Assembly: GCF_015667585.1 (NCBI RefSeq)
Contig: NZ_JADPEG010000007.1
Coordinates: forward strand, 114,176 to 178,175
DNA length: 64,000 bases
Direction: 5' to 3'
Source of the DNA: Clostridium sp. D33t1_170424_F3
Lineage (GTDB): Bacteria; Bacillota; Clostridia; Oscillospirales; Acutalibacteraceae
Both the position numbers and the translations under genes were made by a program. The stretch's first letter is position 1, and each line of letters opens with the position of its first letter. Shown one piece after another: positions 1-10,466 of the stretch. The notes under the pieces were generated by a model that searched no databases, was not told the DNA's origin, and saw only the letters and a program-made list of their open reading frames with translations.

Positions 1-21
1 CTTTTTATTGATAATAGCCAA

Positions 22-48
22 AAGCGCATGCCAAGGCGGCATGCGCTT
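22..48 (-). terminator. terminator after phoR
   Basis: An 11-bp perfect inverted repeat (AAGCGCATGCC with a 5-base loop) lies about 25 bases past the phoR stop. Read on the minus strand it is followed by a short T run. It closes the pst-pho gene cluster. Confidence 0.75.
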
Positions 49-73
49 CCAATTTTCACCACGCTATAACTCT

Positions 74-1825
74 TTAAAGCAATGAATTGTCCGTTCCATT
101 CTTCGCAGCCAGCGGCAGAATGACGGTAAACGCGGTGCCCTTTCCGGGCTCGCTTTCCACGCCGATTTCGCCGCCGTACAGGGCGACCAGGTGCTTTACG
201 ATGGACAGCCCCAGCCCCGTGCCGCCAATCTCGCGCGAACGGCTGGTATCCACGCGGTAAAAACGCTCAAACAGGCGCGGCATATGCTCTTTTGCGATAC
301 CGATGCCTGTGTCGCGGATGCGGATGACCGCCGTCTGCCGCTGCTTCTGCGCGGTGACAAAAACCGATCCACCCTGCACATTGTACTTGACGGCGTTGGT
401 AATCAGGTTATCGAAGAGCTGTTCCAGCCGGGTGGGCGTACAGGCAACATACAGGTCCGGCGACGCGTCCAGATGAAGCTGCACCCGGTTTTCCTTTGTC
501 AGCGGCACGGCGCGCTCCAGGCAGCGCTCCAGCGCCTCACCCACGCTGCATGGGCGCATGGAGGGATCCTCCTTTGCGTTTTCAATCTGGGAGAGTACCA
601 GCATGTCGTCGATCAGATGGTGCAGACGCTCCGCCTCAATGTCCAGCACATCGTAGAAATACCGGCGGGTCTCCTCGTCCCGGTTGCCGCTCTTGAGCAG
701 CTCAATGCTGCCGCGGATGGAGGTCAGCGGCGTTTTCAGCTCGTGCGTCACATTCGAGACAAACTCGCTGCGCAGCTGTTCCAGCTTGCGGATGCGCGTC
801 ACGTCCGTCACGACGGCGAGCGCGGCGGGCGTCTTTTGTCCATCCATCGGCGCGGTATAGACGGTGTATTTTTGATCCTCCGGCAGGTCTGAAAGCTCGT
901 GGCTGGCCGGTTCGCCCGTCCGGACGGCCTCCGCCAGCAGATCCGCCAGACGCGTCAGCAGCAGGCTGCCGTCCAGCTTATCGCCCGCTTTTAAACCCGG
1001 ACAATCCAACAAAGAACAGGCACGCCGGTTCAAAAACAGGATTTCATTTCGATCGTTCACCGCCAGAACGCCGTCGTTCATCCCCTGCAGCACACCCTCC
1101 AGCTGGTCCTGTTTGGTGCGGAGCAGCTCCACGGCGTTCTCCGTATTATCCGCCATCTGGTTGAAGGACTGCGCCAACTCCGCGAACTCGTGATTGAATT
1201 TGCCGCGCACCCGGGTTTGAAAGTCCCCCCGGGACAGTTTCTTCGCCGCCTCGCTCATGCGCCTGAGGGGCTGGCTGAGCCACGACACAAACAAACTGGA
1301 AGCGATGCTGACCATGATGACGCCAAACAGAACGCCTAACAGCGCATCCAGCCACATCTTGCGGATGGTCCGCTCCAGGTCCTCCAGCGGCAGCGCGGCG
1401 CGCAGATAATAGCCGCTGCCCAGCTGCACCGCCGCATAGTAAAAGGAAACCCCCACGCTGGCGCTCCTGCGGGTATCGTATCCATAACCGCCTTCCCTTG
1501 CCTGGACAATCTCCGGACGGTCGTAATGATTTTCCCTGATATCTTCTTTTTCACTGTCTCCGACGACGTTGCCCATCCGGTCCAGCACGGTGATGCGCAT
1601 GGGCTGACCGGCACTGTGCAGCGAGTTACCCATCTGCAGGGCCAGCTGCTGCGGATGGCGCGTTACCTCGTCCTCCTGTGTGGAAATCACCGCCAGAGCC
1701 GCGTTCAGCCGGTTGGTAAACTCCTCCTGGTACTGGTTTTGCACCAGGACGGTCGCCGTCAGGAACGCCGCTACAAAGCCGATGAGAATGATTCCCACAT
1801 TGCACAGCAACATCTGTTTTTTCAT
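74..1825 (-). CDS. phoR: phosphate-sensing histidine kinase PhoR
   Basis: This is a 583-residue membrane sensor kinase. It has an N-terminal transmembrane helix (about 8-28), an extracytoplasmic segment, a second helix near 160-180, a HAMP linker, a PAS-like domain (about 240-340), then a HisKA domain with phospho-acceptor H361 in [11 protein letters not shown] and an HATPase domain with N box ([10 protein letters not shown]) and G boxes ([14 protein letters not shown]). A GGGGAGGG ribosome site precedes the ATG. It sits 161 bases after the response regulator gene, at the end of the pst-phoU-phoB cluster, so it is expected to phosphorylate that regulator under phosphate limitation. The order matches PhoR/PhoP pairs of Firmicutes. 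Assignment as PhoR rests on architecture plus context. Confidence 0.93.
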   Translation of the reverse strand: MKKQMLLCNVGIILIGFVAAFLTATVLVQNQYQEEFTNRLNAALAVISTQEDEVTRHPQQLALQMGNSLHSAGQPMRITVLDRMGNVVGDSEKEDIRENHYDRPEIVQAREGGYGYDTRRSASVGVSFYYAAVQLGSGYYLRAALPLEDLERTIRKMWLDALLGVLFGVIMVSIASSLFVSWLSQPLRRMSEAAKKLSRGDFQTRVRGKFNHEFAELAQSFNQMADNTENAVELLRTKQDQLEGVLQGMNDGVLAVNDRNEILFLNRRACSLLDCPGLKAGDKLDGSLLLTRLADLLAEAVRTGEPASHELSDLPEDQKYTVYTAPMDGQKTPAALAVVTDVTRIRKLEQLRSEFVSNVTHELKTPLTSIRGSIELLKSGNRDEETRRYFYDVLDIEAERLHHLIDDMLVLSQIENAKEDPSMRPCSVGEALERCLERAVPLTKENRVQLHLDASPDLYVACTPTRLEQLFDNLITNAVKYNVQGGSVFVTAQKQRQTAVIRIRDTGIGIAKEHMPRLFERFYRVDTSRSREIGGTGLGLSIVKHLVALYGGEIGVESEPGKGTAFTVILPLAAKNGTDNSLL

Positions 1826-1986
1826 ATGTACGCCCTCCCCGTAACGATGACAAAGGATCTGTACCGCAATACAGGTCTTGCATCAAAGATCAGCAGAACA
1901 GGAGCGGCTTCCTCCACCAAAGCCGGGGGAATCCGCCAGATTCATCCATATTTTATACACGCCGCCAACACGGAACACGCCCGGCG

Positions 1987-2682
1987 CTATTTCAGGTCCG
2001 CAAATTTATAGCCCACGCCGCGCACTGTCTGAATCAGCACCGGTTTATCCGGGTCGTCCTCCACCTTCTGGCGCAGGTAGCGCACGTGAACGTCTACGGT
2101 GCGCGTATCTCCAAAGTATTCCACTCCCCACACTTTATCCAGCAGGTTGTCGCGGGTCAGAACCTTGCCGCGGTTCTTCATCAGCATGGCAAGCAGATCG
2201 AACTCCTTGGCGGTCAGCTCAATGTTCTCGCCGTTTTTCTCCACTGTGTGCCGGGTAATGTCCACCTTCAGTCCGCCGCACTCCAGCGTCTGTTCCGGAA
2301 TTTCCGCCGCGCGCTCCGCCCGGCGCAGCACCGCGCGCACACGGGCACACAGCTCCTTCATCCCAAAGGGCTTTACTATGTAATCGTCCGCGCCCAGTTC
2401 CAGACCGAGTACCTTGTCGATCTCCTCCCCGCGCGCGGTCAGCATCAAAATCGGAATATTTCGCGTCTCCGGGGACGCCCGCAGGGTACGGCAGACCGCC
2501 AGGCCGTCCGGCGGCGGCATCATCCAGTCCAGTACAATCGCGTCCGGCCGGCGCGCCTGCACACCGGCCAGCAGCTTTTCCCCATCCGCGAATTCCGCTG
2601 AATCAAAACCCTCGTCCTTCAAGCCAAAAACAACCAGCTTGCGGATATTCGGCTCATCGTCCGCAACATAAATCAAAGGCAT
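1987..2682 (-). CDS. phoB: phosphate response regulator, OmpR family (PhoB/PhoP)
   Basis: This 231-residue two-domain regulator has a receiver domain with acidic pair D8/D9, phosphorylation site D52 (in VLDWMMPP) and conserved lysine in IVKPFG, then an OmpR-type winged helix (about 130-228, with RTVDVHVRYLRQKVEDDP and VRGVGYKF). It starts 20 bases after phoU with a GAGAGGG ribosome site, so it is part of the pst operon and precedes its kinase phoR. By homology it activates the pho regulon; the direct repeats upstream of pstS are the likely binding site. The gene could equally be called phoP by the Bacillus convention. Confidence 0.93.
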   Translation of the reverse strand: MPLIYVADDEPNIRKLVVFGLKDEGFDSAEFADGEKLLAGVQARRPDAIVLDWMMPPPDGLAVCRTLRASPETRNIPILMLTARGEEIDKVLGLELGADDYIVKPFGMKELCARVRAVLRRAERAAEIPEQTLECGGLKVDITRHTVEKNGENIELTAKEFDLLAMLMKNRGKVLTRDNLLDKVWGVEYFGDTRTVDVHVRYLRQKVEDDPDKPVLIQTVRGVGYKFADLK

Positions 2683-2701
2683 AGAAACAGCCCTCTCTTC
2701 C

Positions 2702-3361
2702 TCATTTTGTATTCAGCTCCGGATGCTCGCCCGTCTCCATATAAATCACCCACTCCGCGATATTGGTGGCATGGTCCGCCATGCGCTCCACATATTTGGT
2801 GATGAAGATCAGGTCGACGTCGCACATGACGTTCTGCGGATTTTCCGTAATAATATTGCAGACCTCCAGCACAATGCGGGAGAACATCGCGTCCACGTTG
2901 TCGTCCGCTTTGCAGATGGCGCGGGCGGTTTCCACATTGCGGCTGAGGAATACGTCTATGGAATCGCGGAACATGGCGCGGGCGGCCTCCAGCATCTGGA
3001 CCACATGGGAGAGCGCCAGACTGTTGCGGTCCAGATTGGCGATCATCAGGATATCGCAGATGTCGGCGCACTGGTCTGCCTCGCGCTCCATATCGGTCAG
3101 GATTTTCAGGCAGGCCGCGATGATGCGCAGGTCGCTGGCAATGGGCTGCTGCAACGCGATCAAGTTCATACAGGTCTGTTCGATCGCGTGCTCCTCGCTG
3201 TCAATCTCATTGTCGTTCTGCGCCACCCACTTGGCCTTCTCCATATCCTGTGTGCGCAGGGCCTCAATGGTCGTCTGGACGCGCCCGTCCACCGTATTTC
3301 CCAAATCCGTCATACGGCGGATCAGATCGTTGATTTCGCGGTCAAAAAGCTTTCTGGGCAT
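2702..3361 (-). CDS. phoU: phosphate uptake regulator PhoU
   Basis: A 219-residue all-helical protein of normal PhoU length. It carries two PhoU repeats, each with the acidic metal-binding signature: D-x-E-x-E-A-D (MEREADQCAD) in the first half and the related VERMADHATN in the second. It represses Pho signalling by bridging the PstSCAB transporter and PhoR. An AGGAGGG ribosome site lies just upstream of the ATG, 57 bases after the pstB stop. The position between pstB and phoB is the usual one in clostridia. Confidence 0.95.
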   Translation of the reverse strand: MPRKLFDREINDLIRRMTDLGNTVDGRVQTTIEALRTQDMEKAKWVAQNDNEIDSEEHAIEQTCMNLIALQQPIASDLRIIAACLKILTDMEREADQCADICDILMIANLDRNSLALSHVVQMLEAARAMFRDSIDVFLSRNVETARAICKADDNVDAMFSRIVLEVCNIITENPQNVMCDVDLIFITKYVERMADHATNIAEWVIYMETGEHPELNTK

Positions 3362-3418
3362 ATAATCCCTCCTAGTTATCTTTATTATACAGCATCCATC
3401 TCTGCAGGAAAAGAGAAA

Positions 3419-4183
3419 TCAACCAAAGCGGCCCGTGATATAGCGTTCCGTGCGCTCATCCTTCGGCTGGTTAAACATCGTTCTTGTATCGCTGTACTCC
3501 ACAATCTCACCCAACAGGAAAAACGCCGTGTTGTCCGCGATACGCGCGGCCTGCTGCATGTTGTGCGTCACAATGATAACCGTATACTGAGAGCGCAGGT
3601 CGTCCATTAAATCTTCAATTTTCAGCGTGGAAACCGGGTCCAGCGCGCTGGTCGGCTCGTCCATCAGGATCACGTCCGGCTCCACCGCCAAGGCGCGGGC
3701 GATGCAAAGGCGCTGCTGCTGGCCGCCGGAGAGGCCCAGCGCGGACTTTTTCAGGCGGTCTTTCACCTCGTCCCACAGGGCGGCGCTGCGCAGGGAGCGC
3801 TCCACAATTTCATCCAGCTTCTGCTTGCTTTTGATCCCGTGGACCCGCGGCCCATAGGCAATGTTGTCGTAAACGCTCATCGGGAAGGGGTTTGGCTTTT
3901 GGAACACCATGCCCGCGCGGCGGCGCAGCATCGTTACGTCGGTGCGCGGGTCGTAGATGTCCTCACCGTCCAGCAAAACCTTGCCCGTGATCTTACAGCC
4001 GTCGACCAAATCGTTCATGCGGTTCAACGTTTTCAGACAGGTGGACTTGCCGCAGCCGGAGGGCCCGATAAACGCGGTGACTTTATGTTCCGGGATTTCA
4101 ATGCTCACACCCTTGAGCGCGTGGAAATCCCCGTAATATAAGTTGAGGTCCTCAATCGTAATCTTATTTTTACCCATTTCCAT
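3419..4183 (-). CDS. pstB: phosphate ABC transporter ATP-binding protein PstB
   Basis: This is the ATPase of the high-affinity phosphate importer. It shows Walker [10 protein letters not shown], the Q-loop in [12 protein letters not shown], signature LSGGQQQR, Walker [13 protein letters not shown] and the switch histidine in VTHNMQQ. I place the start at the ATG at 4183, which has a GAAAGGG ribosome site and gives about 254 residues, close to the usual 250-260. A GTG at 4211-4213 overlaps the pstA stop as GTGA and could be an alternative, translationally coupled start, but it lacks a good ribosome site. Confidence 0.95.
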   Translation of the reverse strand: MEMGKNKITIEDLNLYYGDFHALKGVSIEIPEHKVTAFIGPSGCGKSTCLKTLNRMNDLVDGCKITGKVLLDGEDIYDPRTDVTMLRRRAGMVFQKPNPFPMSVYDNIAYGPRVHGIKSKQKLDEIVERSLRSAALWDEVKDRLKKSALGLSGGQQQRLCIARALAVEPDVILMDEPTSALDPVSTLKIEDLMDDLRSQYTVIIVTHNMQQAARIADNTAFFLLGEIVEYSDTRTMFNQPKDERTERYITGRFG

Positions 4184-4209
4184 TTCTGATTCAACCCTTT
4201 CTGAAGGTC

Positions 4210-5082
4210 TCACTGCTTTTGCAGCACTTTCGTGACCAGCCTGGTCAGACAGTTGAGCAGGAATACCAGGATCAGCAGCACAGCGGCGGTTGCAAAGGCG
4301 ATGTTCATCGCGTCGGGCGTGGACGCTTCGCGCGCCGTCTGGTACAGGTGCAGCGTCAGTGTGCGGCCGCTGGTCAAAATCTGGCGGAAGAAATCCTTCG
4401 GCATATTGTAGCCAATACCGGACGTAAAGAGCAGCGCGGCGCTCTCGCCCACGATGCGCCCCACCGCCAGGATCACCGCCGTCAGCACGCCGGGCATGGC
4501 GCAGGGCAGGACGATTCCCAAAATCACGCGCAGCTTGCCCGCGCCCAGCGCCAGAGCCCCCTCTTTAAAGGAGGACGGCACCGCAATCAGGGATTCCTCC
4601 GTCGTGCGGATGATTGTCGGCAGAATGCAGATGGTCATGGTCAAACAGCCCGCCAGAATGGACACCTGCAAGCGGAACAGCACACAGAAGACCGTATAGC
4701 CAAACAGGCCGAAGATGATAGACGGGATGCCGGAGAGCACCTCCGTTGTAAACCGGATCGCTCTGACCAGCCTGCCCTGTTTGGCATACTGTGTCAGGTA
4801 GATCGCGGAGGAGATGCCGATCGGTGCGGAGATCAGCAGGGTAATCACAACAATGTACAGGGTATTGATAATCATCGGCAGAATGCCTTTCAGCTCCGGA
4901 TTCATCTCGGAATACGGGGTGGAAATAAACTTCCAGGTGATGTACGGCACGCCGTTGACCAGAATATAGCCGAGAATGCCGACCAGCACCACAACGGTCA
5001 CTGCGGCGGCCAGATAGATCAGGGTTTTCAGGACGGAATCCGAAACATGCTTATGCTTGCAGTATAAAGACTTACTCGGCAT
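4210..5082 (-). CDS. pstA: phosphate ABC transporter permease PstA
   Basis: An inner-membrane permease of about 290 residues with six predicted helices and the MetI-type cytoplasmic loop ([27 protein letters not shown], split here only by reading). An open frame extends to 5130, but the ATG at 5082 is the better start: it overlaps the end of pstC (stop at 5072-5074) and removes an atypical basic extension. With PstC it forms the membrane channel for phosphate. The overlaps with pstC and near-overlap with pstB indicate tight translational coupling. Confidence 0.93.
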   Translation of the reverse strand: MPSKSLYCKHKHVSDSVLKTLIYLAAAVTVVVLVGILGYILVNGVPYITWKFISTPYSEMNPELKGILPMIINTLYIVVITLLISAPIGISSAIYLTQYAKQGRLVRAIRFTTEVLSGIPSIIFGLFGYTVFCVLFRLQVSILAGCLTMTICILPTIIRTTEESLIAVPSSFKEGALALGAGKLRVILGIVLPCAMPGVLTAVILAVGRIVGESAALLFTSGIGYNMPKDFFRQILTSGRTLTLHLYQTAREASTPDAMNIAFATAAVLLILVFLLNCLTRLVTKVLQKQ

Positions 5083-6433
5083 CCATCTGCACCCCTTTCT
5101 TTGAGATATAGGTAAAGCTGATATTGACAATCATTATAAACACAAACAGCACCAGCCCGATGGCGAACAGCGCCTGCCGGTGCAAGCCGGAAGAGTAACT
5201 CATCTCCATCGCGATGCCCGTCGTCAGAAAACGCACCGGGCCGAGCAGGCTCGGCATATTCGGGACGTTGCCTGCCACCATGATGACCGCCATGGTCTCA
5301 CCGATCGCGCGGCCCACGCCCAAAATGACGCCCGCCAGAATACCGGACTTCGCCGCCGGGACCGTCACCTTGAAAATGGTCGTGGTCGGCGTGGCGCCCA
5401 GCGCCAGAGACGCCTCGCGGTAGGAAACCGGCACGGCGTGCAGCGCCGTTTCCGACACGTTGACAATCGTGGGCAATACCATGATCGCCAGAATCAGGAT
5501 CGCGGCCAGCAGGCTGTCGCCCGTTGTGCCGCCCTGAAAGGGCGGGAAGGTGCGGATTGCCGGGACGATCACCAGCATGCCGAAGAAGCCGTAGATGACC
5601 GATGGAATGCCCGCCAGCAGTTCCACCGCCGGACGGACCAGCCTGGCCACGCCGGGGCGGGCCGTTTCCGAGAGAAAAACCGCCGTGAGGATGCCGATCG
5701 GCACGCCCAGCAGGATCGCGCCCGCGGTACCCGCGATGGAGGAGAGGATCAGCGCCAGAATTCCGAATTTTTCCGAGCTGGCCGCCCACTCCCTGCCGAA
5801 CAGGAATTCGCCCAGACCGATCTGCGCAATGGCCGGCGCGCCCGTCACCAGAATATAAATTGTGATGACCGCAACGGACCCGACGGAAACGCAGGACGCC
5901 ACCTTGAAGATGGACTCCGCCAGCCGTTCCGTCCCCTGCGTCCACAGGCACAGCACCGCGCTGACAATCCCCAAAAAGAGTGTGCCCAGAAACGGCCAGA
6001 GATACTGCACGGAAATCTCACTGATATTCAGGGATGTGACCGCCGTCTGGATATTGGAGGTGGTAATCAGCACAATCAGCGGGGTTATGCCGGAAAGGAT
6101 ATACGCCGTTCCCGCAAGTACCGGTTTCCGCAGCAAAAGCAGCGCGATACCGAGCAGCGCCAGCGCCACCCCGGCGATCACCGCGACCCGCGTCAAAAGG
6201 GGAATCGTAACCAAACCGCTCATCTGCGGGCCGGCCACACGCATCCCCCGCACAGTCGCAAGCTGCAGCCCGCTCAGGGCGTAGATACTGTCTTTAAAAA
6301 CAAACCTGATGTATGGAAAAAAGAAGGAAAGCGCAATCACCGCGCCCAACGCCACCGCAACGATTTTTTTCGCCCGGTTGGCTGTTGCGCGCTTGTGTTC
6401 CGCTCGTTCGTTTGTCAATGTCGCTTGCAGCAT
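5072..6433 (-). CDS. pstC: phosphate ABC transporter permease PstC with N-terminal membrane extension
   Basis: The C-terminal 280-290 residues form a standard PstC permease with the EAA-type loop (VPVSYREASLALGATPTTTIFKV). At 453 residues the protein is clearly longer than typical PstC (about 300-320). The extra N-terminal 150 or so residues contain about four hydrophobic helices and a predicted external loop (LSGLQLATVRGMRV), so it looks like a fused small membrane domain. The ATG has a GGAGGGC ribosome site. A strong hairpin separates it from pstS. Function as phosphate channel is secure; the role of the extension is unknown. Confidence 0.92.
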   Translation of the reverse strand: MLQATLTNERAEHKRATANRAKKIVAVALGAVIALSFFFPYIRFVFKDSIYALSGLQLATVRGMRVAGPQMSGLVTIPLLTRVAVIAGVALALLGIALLLLRKPVLAGTAYILSGITPLIVLITTSNIQTAVTSLNISEISVQYLWPFLGTLFLGIVSAVLCLWTQGTERLAESIFKVASCVSVGSVAVITIYILVTGAPAIAQIGLGEFLFGREWAASSEKFGILALILSSIAGTAGAILLGVPIGILTAVFLSETARPGVARLVRPAVELLAGIPSVIYGFFGMLVIVPAIRTFPPFQGGTTGDSLLAAILILAIMVLPTIVNVSETALHAVPVSYREASLALGATPTTTIFKVTVPAAKSGILAGVILGVGRAIGETMAVIMVAGNVPNMPSLLGPVRFLTTGIAMEMSYSSGLHRQALFAIGLVLFVFIMIVNISFTYISKKGVQMDAE

Positions 6434-6472
6434 AAAATGCCCTCCGTTCGTTTCGAACTGTCTGGACAGGAC

Positions 6473-6509
6473 AAAATGCTTCGGCGCAGCATGGGCGCCG
6501 GAGCATTTT
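6473..6509 (-). promoter_or_regulatory. intercistronic hairpin between pstS and pstC
   Basis: A 15-bp stem (AAAATGCTCCGGCGC, 7-base loop, one G-T pair) lies in the 135-base pstS-pstC spacer, followed on the minus strand by TTTTG. It probably acts as a partial terminator or 3' stabiliser that lets pstS be made in excess over the permease genes, a common pst operon arrangement. That role is inferred. Confidence 0.65.
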
Positions 6510-6568
6510 AATGAGCGTATCTACAACTTTTGCATGGTGGAGCTGTATCTGCGCCCCTGTTCCTGTTT

Positions 6569-7474
6569 TTATTCAGCGGTTACCAGGCCGACGCTCTTGA
6601 TGATTTCCTGACCCTCGTCGGAATAGAGGAAATCGAACCAGGCTTTGACCAGCTCGCTGTCGGAACCCTTTTTATAAATCTGCACGAAGGGCCTCTGCGC
6701 TTTGTAGGAGCCGTTTACGATGTTTTCTTCGTTGGCCTCCACGCCGTCCACCTTGCAGGCGATGATGGAATCATTGACGGAATCAAGAGAAACATAGCCG
6801 ATTGCGGACGGATCGGAACCGATCTTTGCGACCACTTCGCCGGTGGAGGTGATCTCCGCCGCATAGACGCAGCTTTCTTTGCAGTCAAAGATGGATTCAA
6901 AGCCGTCTCTGGTGCCGGAAGCGGCCTCACGGCCCAGCACGGTGATCTTCTGATCGTTGCCGCCGAGCTCTTTCCAGTTGCTGATCTCGCCGGTGAATAT
7001 CTTTGTGATCTGCTCGCTGGTCAGTTCGGTGACCGGATTCTCTTTATTCACAGCAATCGCGATGCCGTCGATGGCAATCTGCTTGATCTCAAACTGGCTC
7101 GGGTCCTCTTCGTCCTTCAGGTTTCTGGAGAGGTCGCCGATCAGGGCCGTACCCGCAAGCACCGCCTTCGGCGCGTCGCCGGAGCCGTTGCCGCTCTTTG
7201 TAACGGTAACGTCCGGATATTTTACCTGGAACGCCTCACCCAGCGCCTGGCAGACCTTTGCCATGGAAGTGGAACCGTTCAAGGTCAGGTTGCCGCTGAT
7301 GGAGGGCGTTTCTTCCGAGGAAGACGGCTCCGTATTGGAAGGCGTGTTCGCGTCGGGTGTGGACTGGGAAGACGGGGTGGCCGACTGGCCTTCAACCTCG
7401 GATGCGCAGCCGACAAACGCCGCGGTGGAACAGATCATTGCCAATACCATCAGGATCGAAAGGATCTTTTTCAT
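6569..7474 (-). CDS. pstS: phosphate-binding lipoprotein PstS
   Basis: The 301-residue precursor begins with a lipoprotein signal peptide ending A-F-V-G-C (lipidated cysteine about residue 23), then a Ser/Thr/Glu-rich linker and a type 2 periplasmic-binding fold. Phosphate-contact motifs are visible: NGSTSMAKV near the start of the domain and GREAASGTRDGFE in the middle. It captures extracellular phosphate and delivers it to PstCA. The ribosome site AAGGAG precedes the ATG. A Pho-box-like triple repeat lies about 70 bases upstream, making this the first gene of the phosphate operon. Confidence 0.95.
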   Translation of the reverse strand: MKKILSILMVLAMICSTAAFVGCASEVEGQSATPSSQSTPDANTPSNTEPSSSEETPSISGNLTLNGSTSMAKVCQALGEAFQVKYPDVTVTKSGNGSGDAPKAVLAGTALIGDLSRNLKDEEDPSQFEIKQIAIDGIAIAVNKENPVTELTSEQITKIFTGEISNWKELGGNDQKITVLGREAASGTRDGFESIFDCKESCVYAAEITSTGEVVAKIGSDPSAIGYVSLDSVNDSIIACKVDGVEANEENIVNGSYKAQRPFVQIYKKGSDSELVKAWFDFLYSDEGQEIIKSVGLVTAE

Positions 7475-7533
7475 AGTTTCATTGCTCCTTACATTTTCTT
7501 CATCTTGTTTCGCTTTTTCTTAAGTACGGGTTC

Positions 7534-7576
7534 ATTCTACCGGGGCAATGTTAAAATCAGGTTAAGCTTAGTTTAG
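7534..7576 (-). promoter_or_regulatory. pst promoter with three-unit Pho box
   Basis: Reading the minus strand from 7576, three consecutive 11-base units share the core YTAACHT (CTAAACT, TTAACCT, TTAACAT), ending at 7544. A -10 box TAGAAT (7534-7539) follows 4 bases later. Direct repeats of TTAACA-like hexamers with 11-base period are the known PhoP site design in Bacillus. The repeat replaces a recognisable -35 box, as expected for an activator-dependent promoter. Confidence 0.75.
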
Positions 7577-7626
7577 ATGAAAATAAAATAAATATGCGCT
7601 TCCTCCCAAAATCCTTCCGGACGCAA

Positions 7627-7664
7627 AAAATCCCCTGCCGCGCACAAATGCAGCAGGGGATTTT
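7627..7664 (-). terminator. secA terminator
   Basis: A 12-bp stem (AAAATCCCCTGC with its complement) with a T run on the minus-strand side lies just past the secA stop, separating secA from the pst operon. Confidence 0.85.
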
Positions 7665-7676
7665 GATCTTTTTTAT

Positions 7677-10430
7677 TTAGTTTGCCGGGTGGTACTTTTC
7701 ACAGGTGCATTTCTTAAACTTTTTGCCGCTTCCGCAGGGGCAGGGATCATTCGGGCCGATCTTTTTGCCCTTGCGCACCGGCTGGTTGGCGTCCGTTCCG
7801 TCGGCGCTGGTCGCCGTCGGCTTCGCCACCTGCTCGCGCTTCGGCTCCTCCTGCGTGCGCAGCTGCACGGTAAGCATCATGCGGGCGGTATTCTCGCGGA
7901 TGGTCGCGATCATCTCGTCGAACATATCAAAGCCTTCCAGACGGTATTCCACAACCGGATCGTGCTGACCGTAAGCGCGCAATCGGATGCCCTTCTGGAG
8001 CTCCTCCATTGCGTCAATGTGGTCCATCCACTCGCGGTCGACGTTCTTAAGCAGGATCACGCGCTCCAGCTCGCGCATGACCGTGTCGCCATACGCCTTT
8101 TCACGCGCTTCGTATTGTTCCATCGCCTTCTTGGTCAGCTCTTCCTGTACGAATTCCGGCTCCAGACGTTCCAGTTCGCTTTCGTCGTACACCAGGTCAT
8201 CCGGGCCGATCATCCAGCCCATGTAGTGCTCGCGCAGCCCGTTGAGGTCCCAGTCCTCCTTGAGGGTCTCCTTCGGCAGGAACTTCTGCACCTGCGCCTC
8301 GATGGCCTGCTCGATCATCTTGACCACCTGCTCGCGGATATCCTCGCCGTTGAGCACCTGATCGCGCTGGCCGTAAATGATCTCACGCTGGCGGCTCATA
8401 ACGTCGTCAAACTGGAGAACATTTTTACGGATGGCAAAGTTGCGGCCCTCAATCTTCTTCTGCGCGCCCTCGATGGTTTTGGTGAGCATGCCTGCTTCAA
8501 TCGGCGTGTCCTCGTCTACTTTAAGTGTATCCATCATCGTGGTGATGCGATCGCCGCCGAACAGACGCATGAGGTCGTCTTCCAGAGAGATATAGAAACG
8601 GCTCAAACCGGGGTCCCCCTGACGGCCTGCACGGCCGCGCAGCTGGTTATCAATGCGGCGGGACTCATGGCGCTCGGTGCCGATGATGTACAGGCCGCCG
8701 ACCTTCCGGACTTCCTCCGCTTCGACTTTGGTAATTTCACTGTATTTTGCCTTAAGTTCCTGATACACCTTGCGCGCCGCCAGAATCTCTTCGTCGTCCG
8801 TCTCATAGTAGGAATCCGCCGCGCTGATCATCTCTTCCGTATACTGCATGCGGCGCATTTCGGACTTCGCCATGTATTCGGCGTTGCCGCCCAGCATAAT
8901 ATCGGTACCACGGCCGGCCATGTTCGTCGCGATGGTGACGGCGTTCTTGTGGCCCGCCTGCGCAACGATTTCCGCTTCCTTCTCATGGTACTTCGCGTTC
9001 AATACTTCGTGCTTGACGCCGCGGCGCTTCAGCAGCTTGCTCAGTTCCTCAGACTTTTCAATGGAGATGGTGCCGACCAGAACCGGCTGGCCCTTCTCAT
9101 GGTGCTCAACAATATCGTCAATGACGGCGTTAAATTTGCCCTTCTCGGTCTTGTAAACGACGTCCGGCAGATCCTCACGCGCCAGCGGACGGTTGGTGGG
9201 GATCTCAATGACGTCCAGTTTATAGATTTCACGGAATTCCGCTTCTTCCGTCATCGCGGTACCGGTCATACCGGAAAGCTTATCATACAGGCGGAAGAAG
9301 TTCTGGAACGTGATCGTCGCCAGCGTTTTGCTCTCGCGTGCAACCTTCACGCCTTCCTTTGCCTCGATGGCCTGGTGCAATCCCTCGTTATAGCGGCGGC
9401 CGTACATCAGACGGCCGGTAAATTCATCGACAATGATGACCTCGCCGTCCTTGACGACGTAGTCGATATCCTTGGTCATGACGCCGCGGGCCTTAATCGC
9501 CTGATTGATATGGTGCTGCAGGGTGATGTTGTCCGCGTCGGTCAGGTTTTCAACGTTGAAATAGGACTCGGCTTTCTTGACGCCCTTCTGCGTCAGGGTC
9601 GCCGTCTTCGCCTTCTCATTGACCAGATAATCCGCGTCCTCGTACAGGGCGTCGTTATCCTCTTTTTCGTCCAGCTCCGCAACCTTGACAAAGTGCAGGG
9701 TCTGCGCGAACGCGTCCGCGATGTTGTACAGCTCGGTGGACTTGTCCCCCTGGCCGGAAATAATCAGCGGAGTACGGGCCTCGTCGATGAGGATGGAGTC
9801 CACTTCGTCGACGATGGCAAAGTTATGGCTGCGCTGCACTTTATTCTCTTTATAGATGACCATGTTGTCGCGCAGGTAATCGAATCCGTATTCGTTGTTG
9901 GTACCGTAGGTAATATCCGCCTGATAGGCGCGCTGACGGTCCGCGTTGTCCATATCGTGCGCGATCAGGCCGACGGAGAGGCCCAGGAAGCGGTAGACCT
10001 TGCCCATCCACTCGGAGTCGCGGCGGGCCAGGTAATCGTTGACGGTGACTACATGGACGCCCTTTCCGGAGAGCGCGTTCAGATATGCCGGCAGGGTCGC
10101 GACCAGGGTTTTACCTTCACCGGTCCGCATCTCCGCGATCCGTCCCTGATGGAGCACGATACCGCCGATGATCTGCACCGGGAAGTGGCGCATGTTCAGC
10201 ACACGCCAGGACGCCTCGCGGCAGACGGCAAACGCATCCGGCAGGATGTCGTCCAGCGTTTCACCCTTCGCCAGGCGCTCTTTCAGCACGGGAGTCTGCG
10301 CCTGCAGCTCCTCGTCGCTGAGCCCCTTATATTTTTCTTCCAAGGCAAGTACTTTGTCGCAAAGCGGCTGCACGCGCTTCAGCTCGCGCTTGCTGTAATT
10401 GCCGAAAAACGCTTTTAAAATGTTTCCCAT
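7677..10430 (-). CDS. secA: preprotein translocase ATPase SecA
   Basis: The 917-residue motor of the Sec secretion pathway. Visible features are Walker A in [13 protein letters not shown], the [13 protein letters not shown] helicase motif [11 protein letters not shown] and [11 protein letters not shown] of the second nucleotide-binding fold, the helical scaffold, and a C-terminal zinc-binding SEC-C motif. In the SEC-C motif the last cysteines read C-T-C rather than the usual adjacent C-C or C-H pair. SecA drives export of signal-peptide proteins such as the giant glycosidases in this window. It is monocistronic, with its own terminator and a structured leader upstream. Confidence 0.97.
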   Translation of the reverse strand: MGNILKAFFGNYSKRELKRVQPLCDKVLALEEKYKGLSDEELQAQTPVLKERLAKGETLDDILPDAFAVCREASWRVLNMRHFPVQIIGGIVLHQGRIAEMRTGEGKTLVATLPAYLNALSGKGVHVVTVNDYLARRDSEWMGKVYRFLGLSVGLIAHDMDNADRQRAYQADITYGTNNEYGFDYLRDNMVIYKENKVQRSHNFAIVDEVDSILIDEARTPLIISGQGDKSTELYNIADAFAQTLHFVKVAELDEKEDNDALYEDADYLVNEKAKTATLTQKGVKKAESYFNVENLTDADNITLQHHINQAIKARGVMTKDIDYVVKDGEVIIVDEFTGRLMYGRRYNEGLHQAIEAKEGVKVARESKTLATITFQNFFRLYDKLSGMTGTAMTEEAEFREIYKLDVIEIPTNRPLAREDLPDVVYKTEKGKFNAVIDDIVEHHEKGQPVLVGTISIEKSEELSKLLKRRGVKHEVLNAKYHEKEAEIVAQAGHKNAVTIATNMAGRGTDIMLGGNAEYMAKSEMRRMQYTEEMISAADSYYETDDEEILAARKVYQELKAKYSEITKVEAEEVRKVGGLYIIGTERHESRRIDNQLRGRAGRQGDPGLSRFYISLEDDLMRLFGGDRITTMMDTLKVDEDTPIEAGMLTKTIEGAQKKIEGRNFAIRKNVLQFDDVMSRQREIIYGQRDQVLNGEDIREQVVKMIEQAIEAQVQKFLPKETLKEDWDLNGLREHYMGWMIGPDDLVYDESELERLEPEFVQEELTKKAMEQYEAREKAYGDTVMRELERVILLKNVDREWMDHIDAMEELQKGIRLRAYGQHDPVVEYRLEGFDMFDEMIATIRENTARMMLTVQLRTQEEPKREQVAKPTATSADGTDANQPVRKGKKIGPNDPCPCGSGKKFKKCTCEKYHPAN

Positions 10431-10466
10431 GAAATGTCACCTCAAACAATTTATTATATACCGGTT

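Noticed and set aside
7689..10418. A long open frame on the plus strand opposite secA
   Set aside because: It has no ribosome site or recognisable domain and its product is Leu/His/Arg-biased, as expected for antisense of a GC-rich gene. secA on the other strand is unambiguous.
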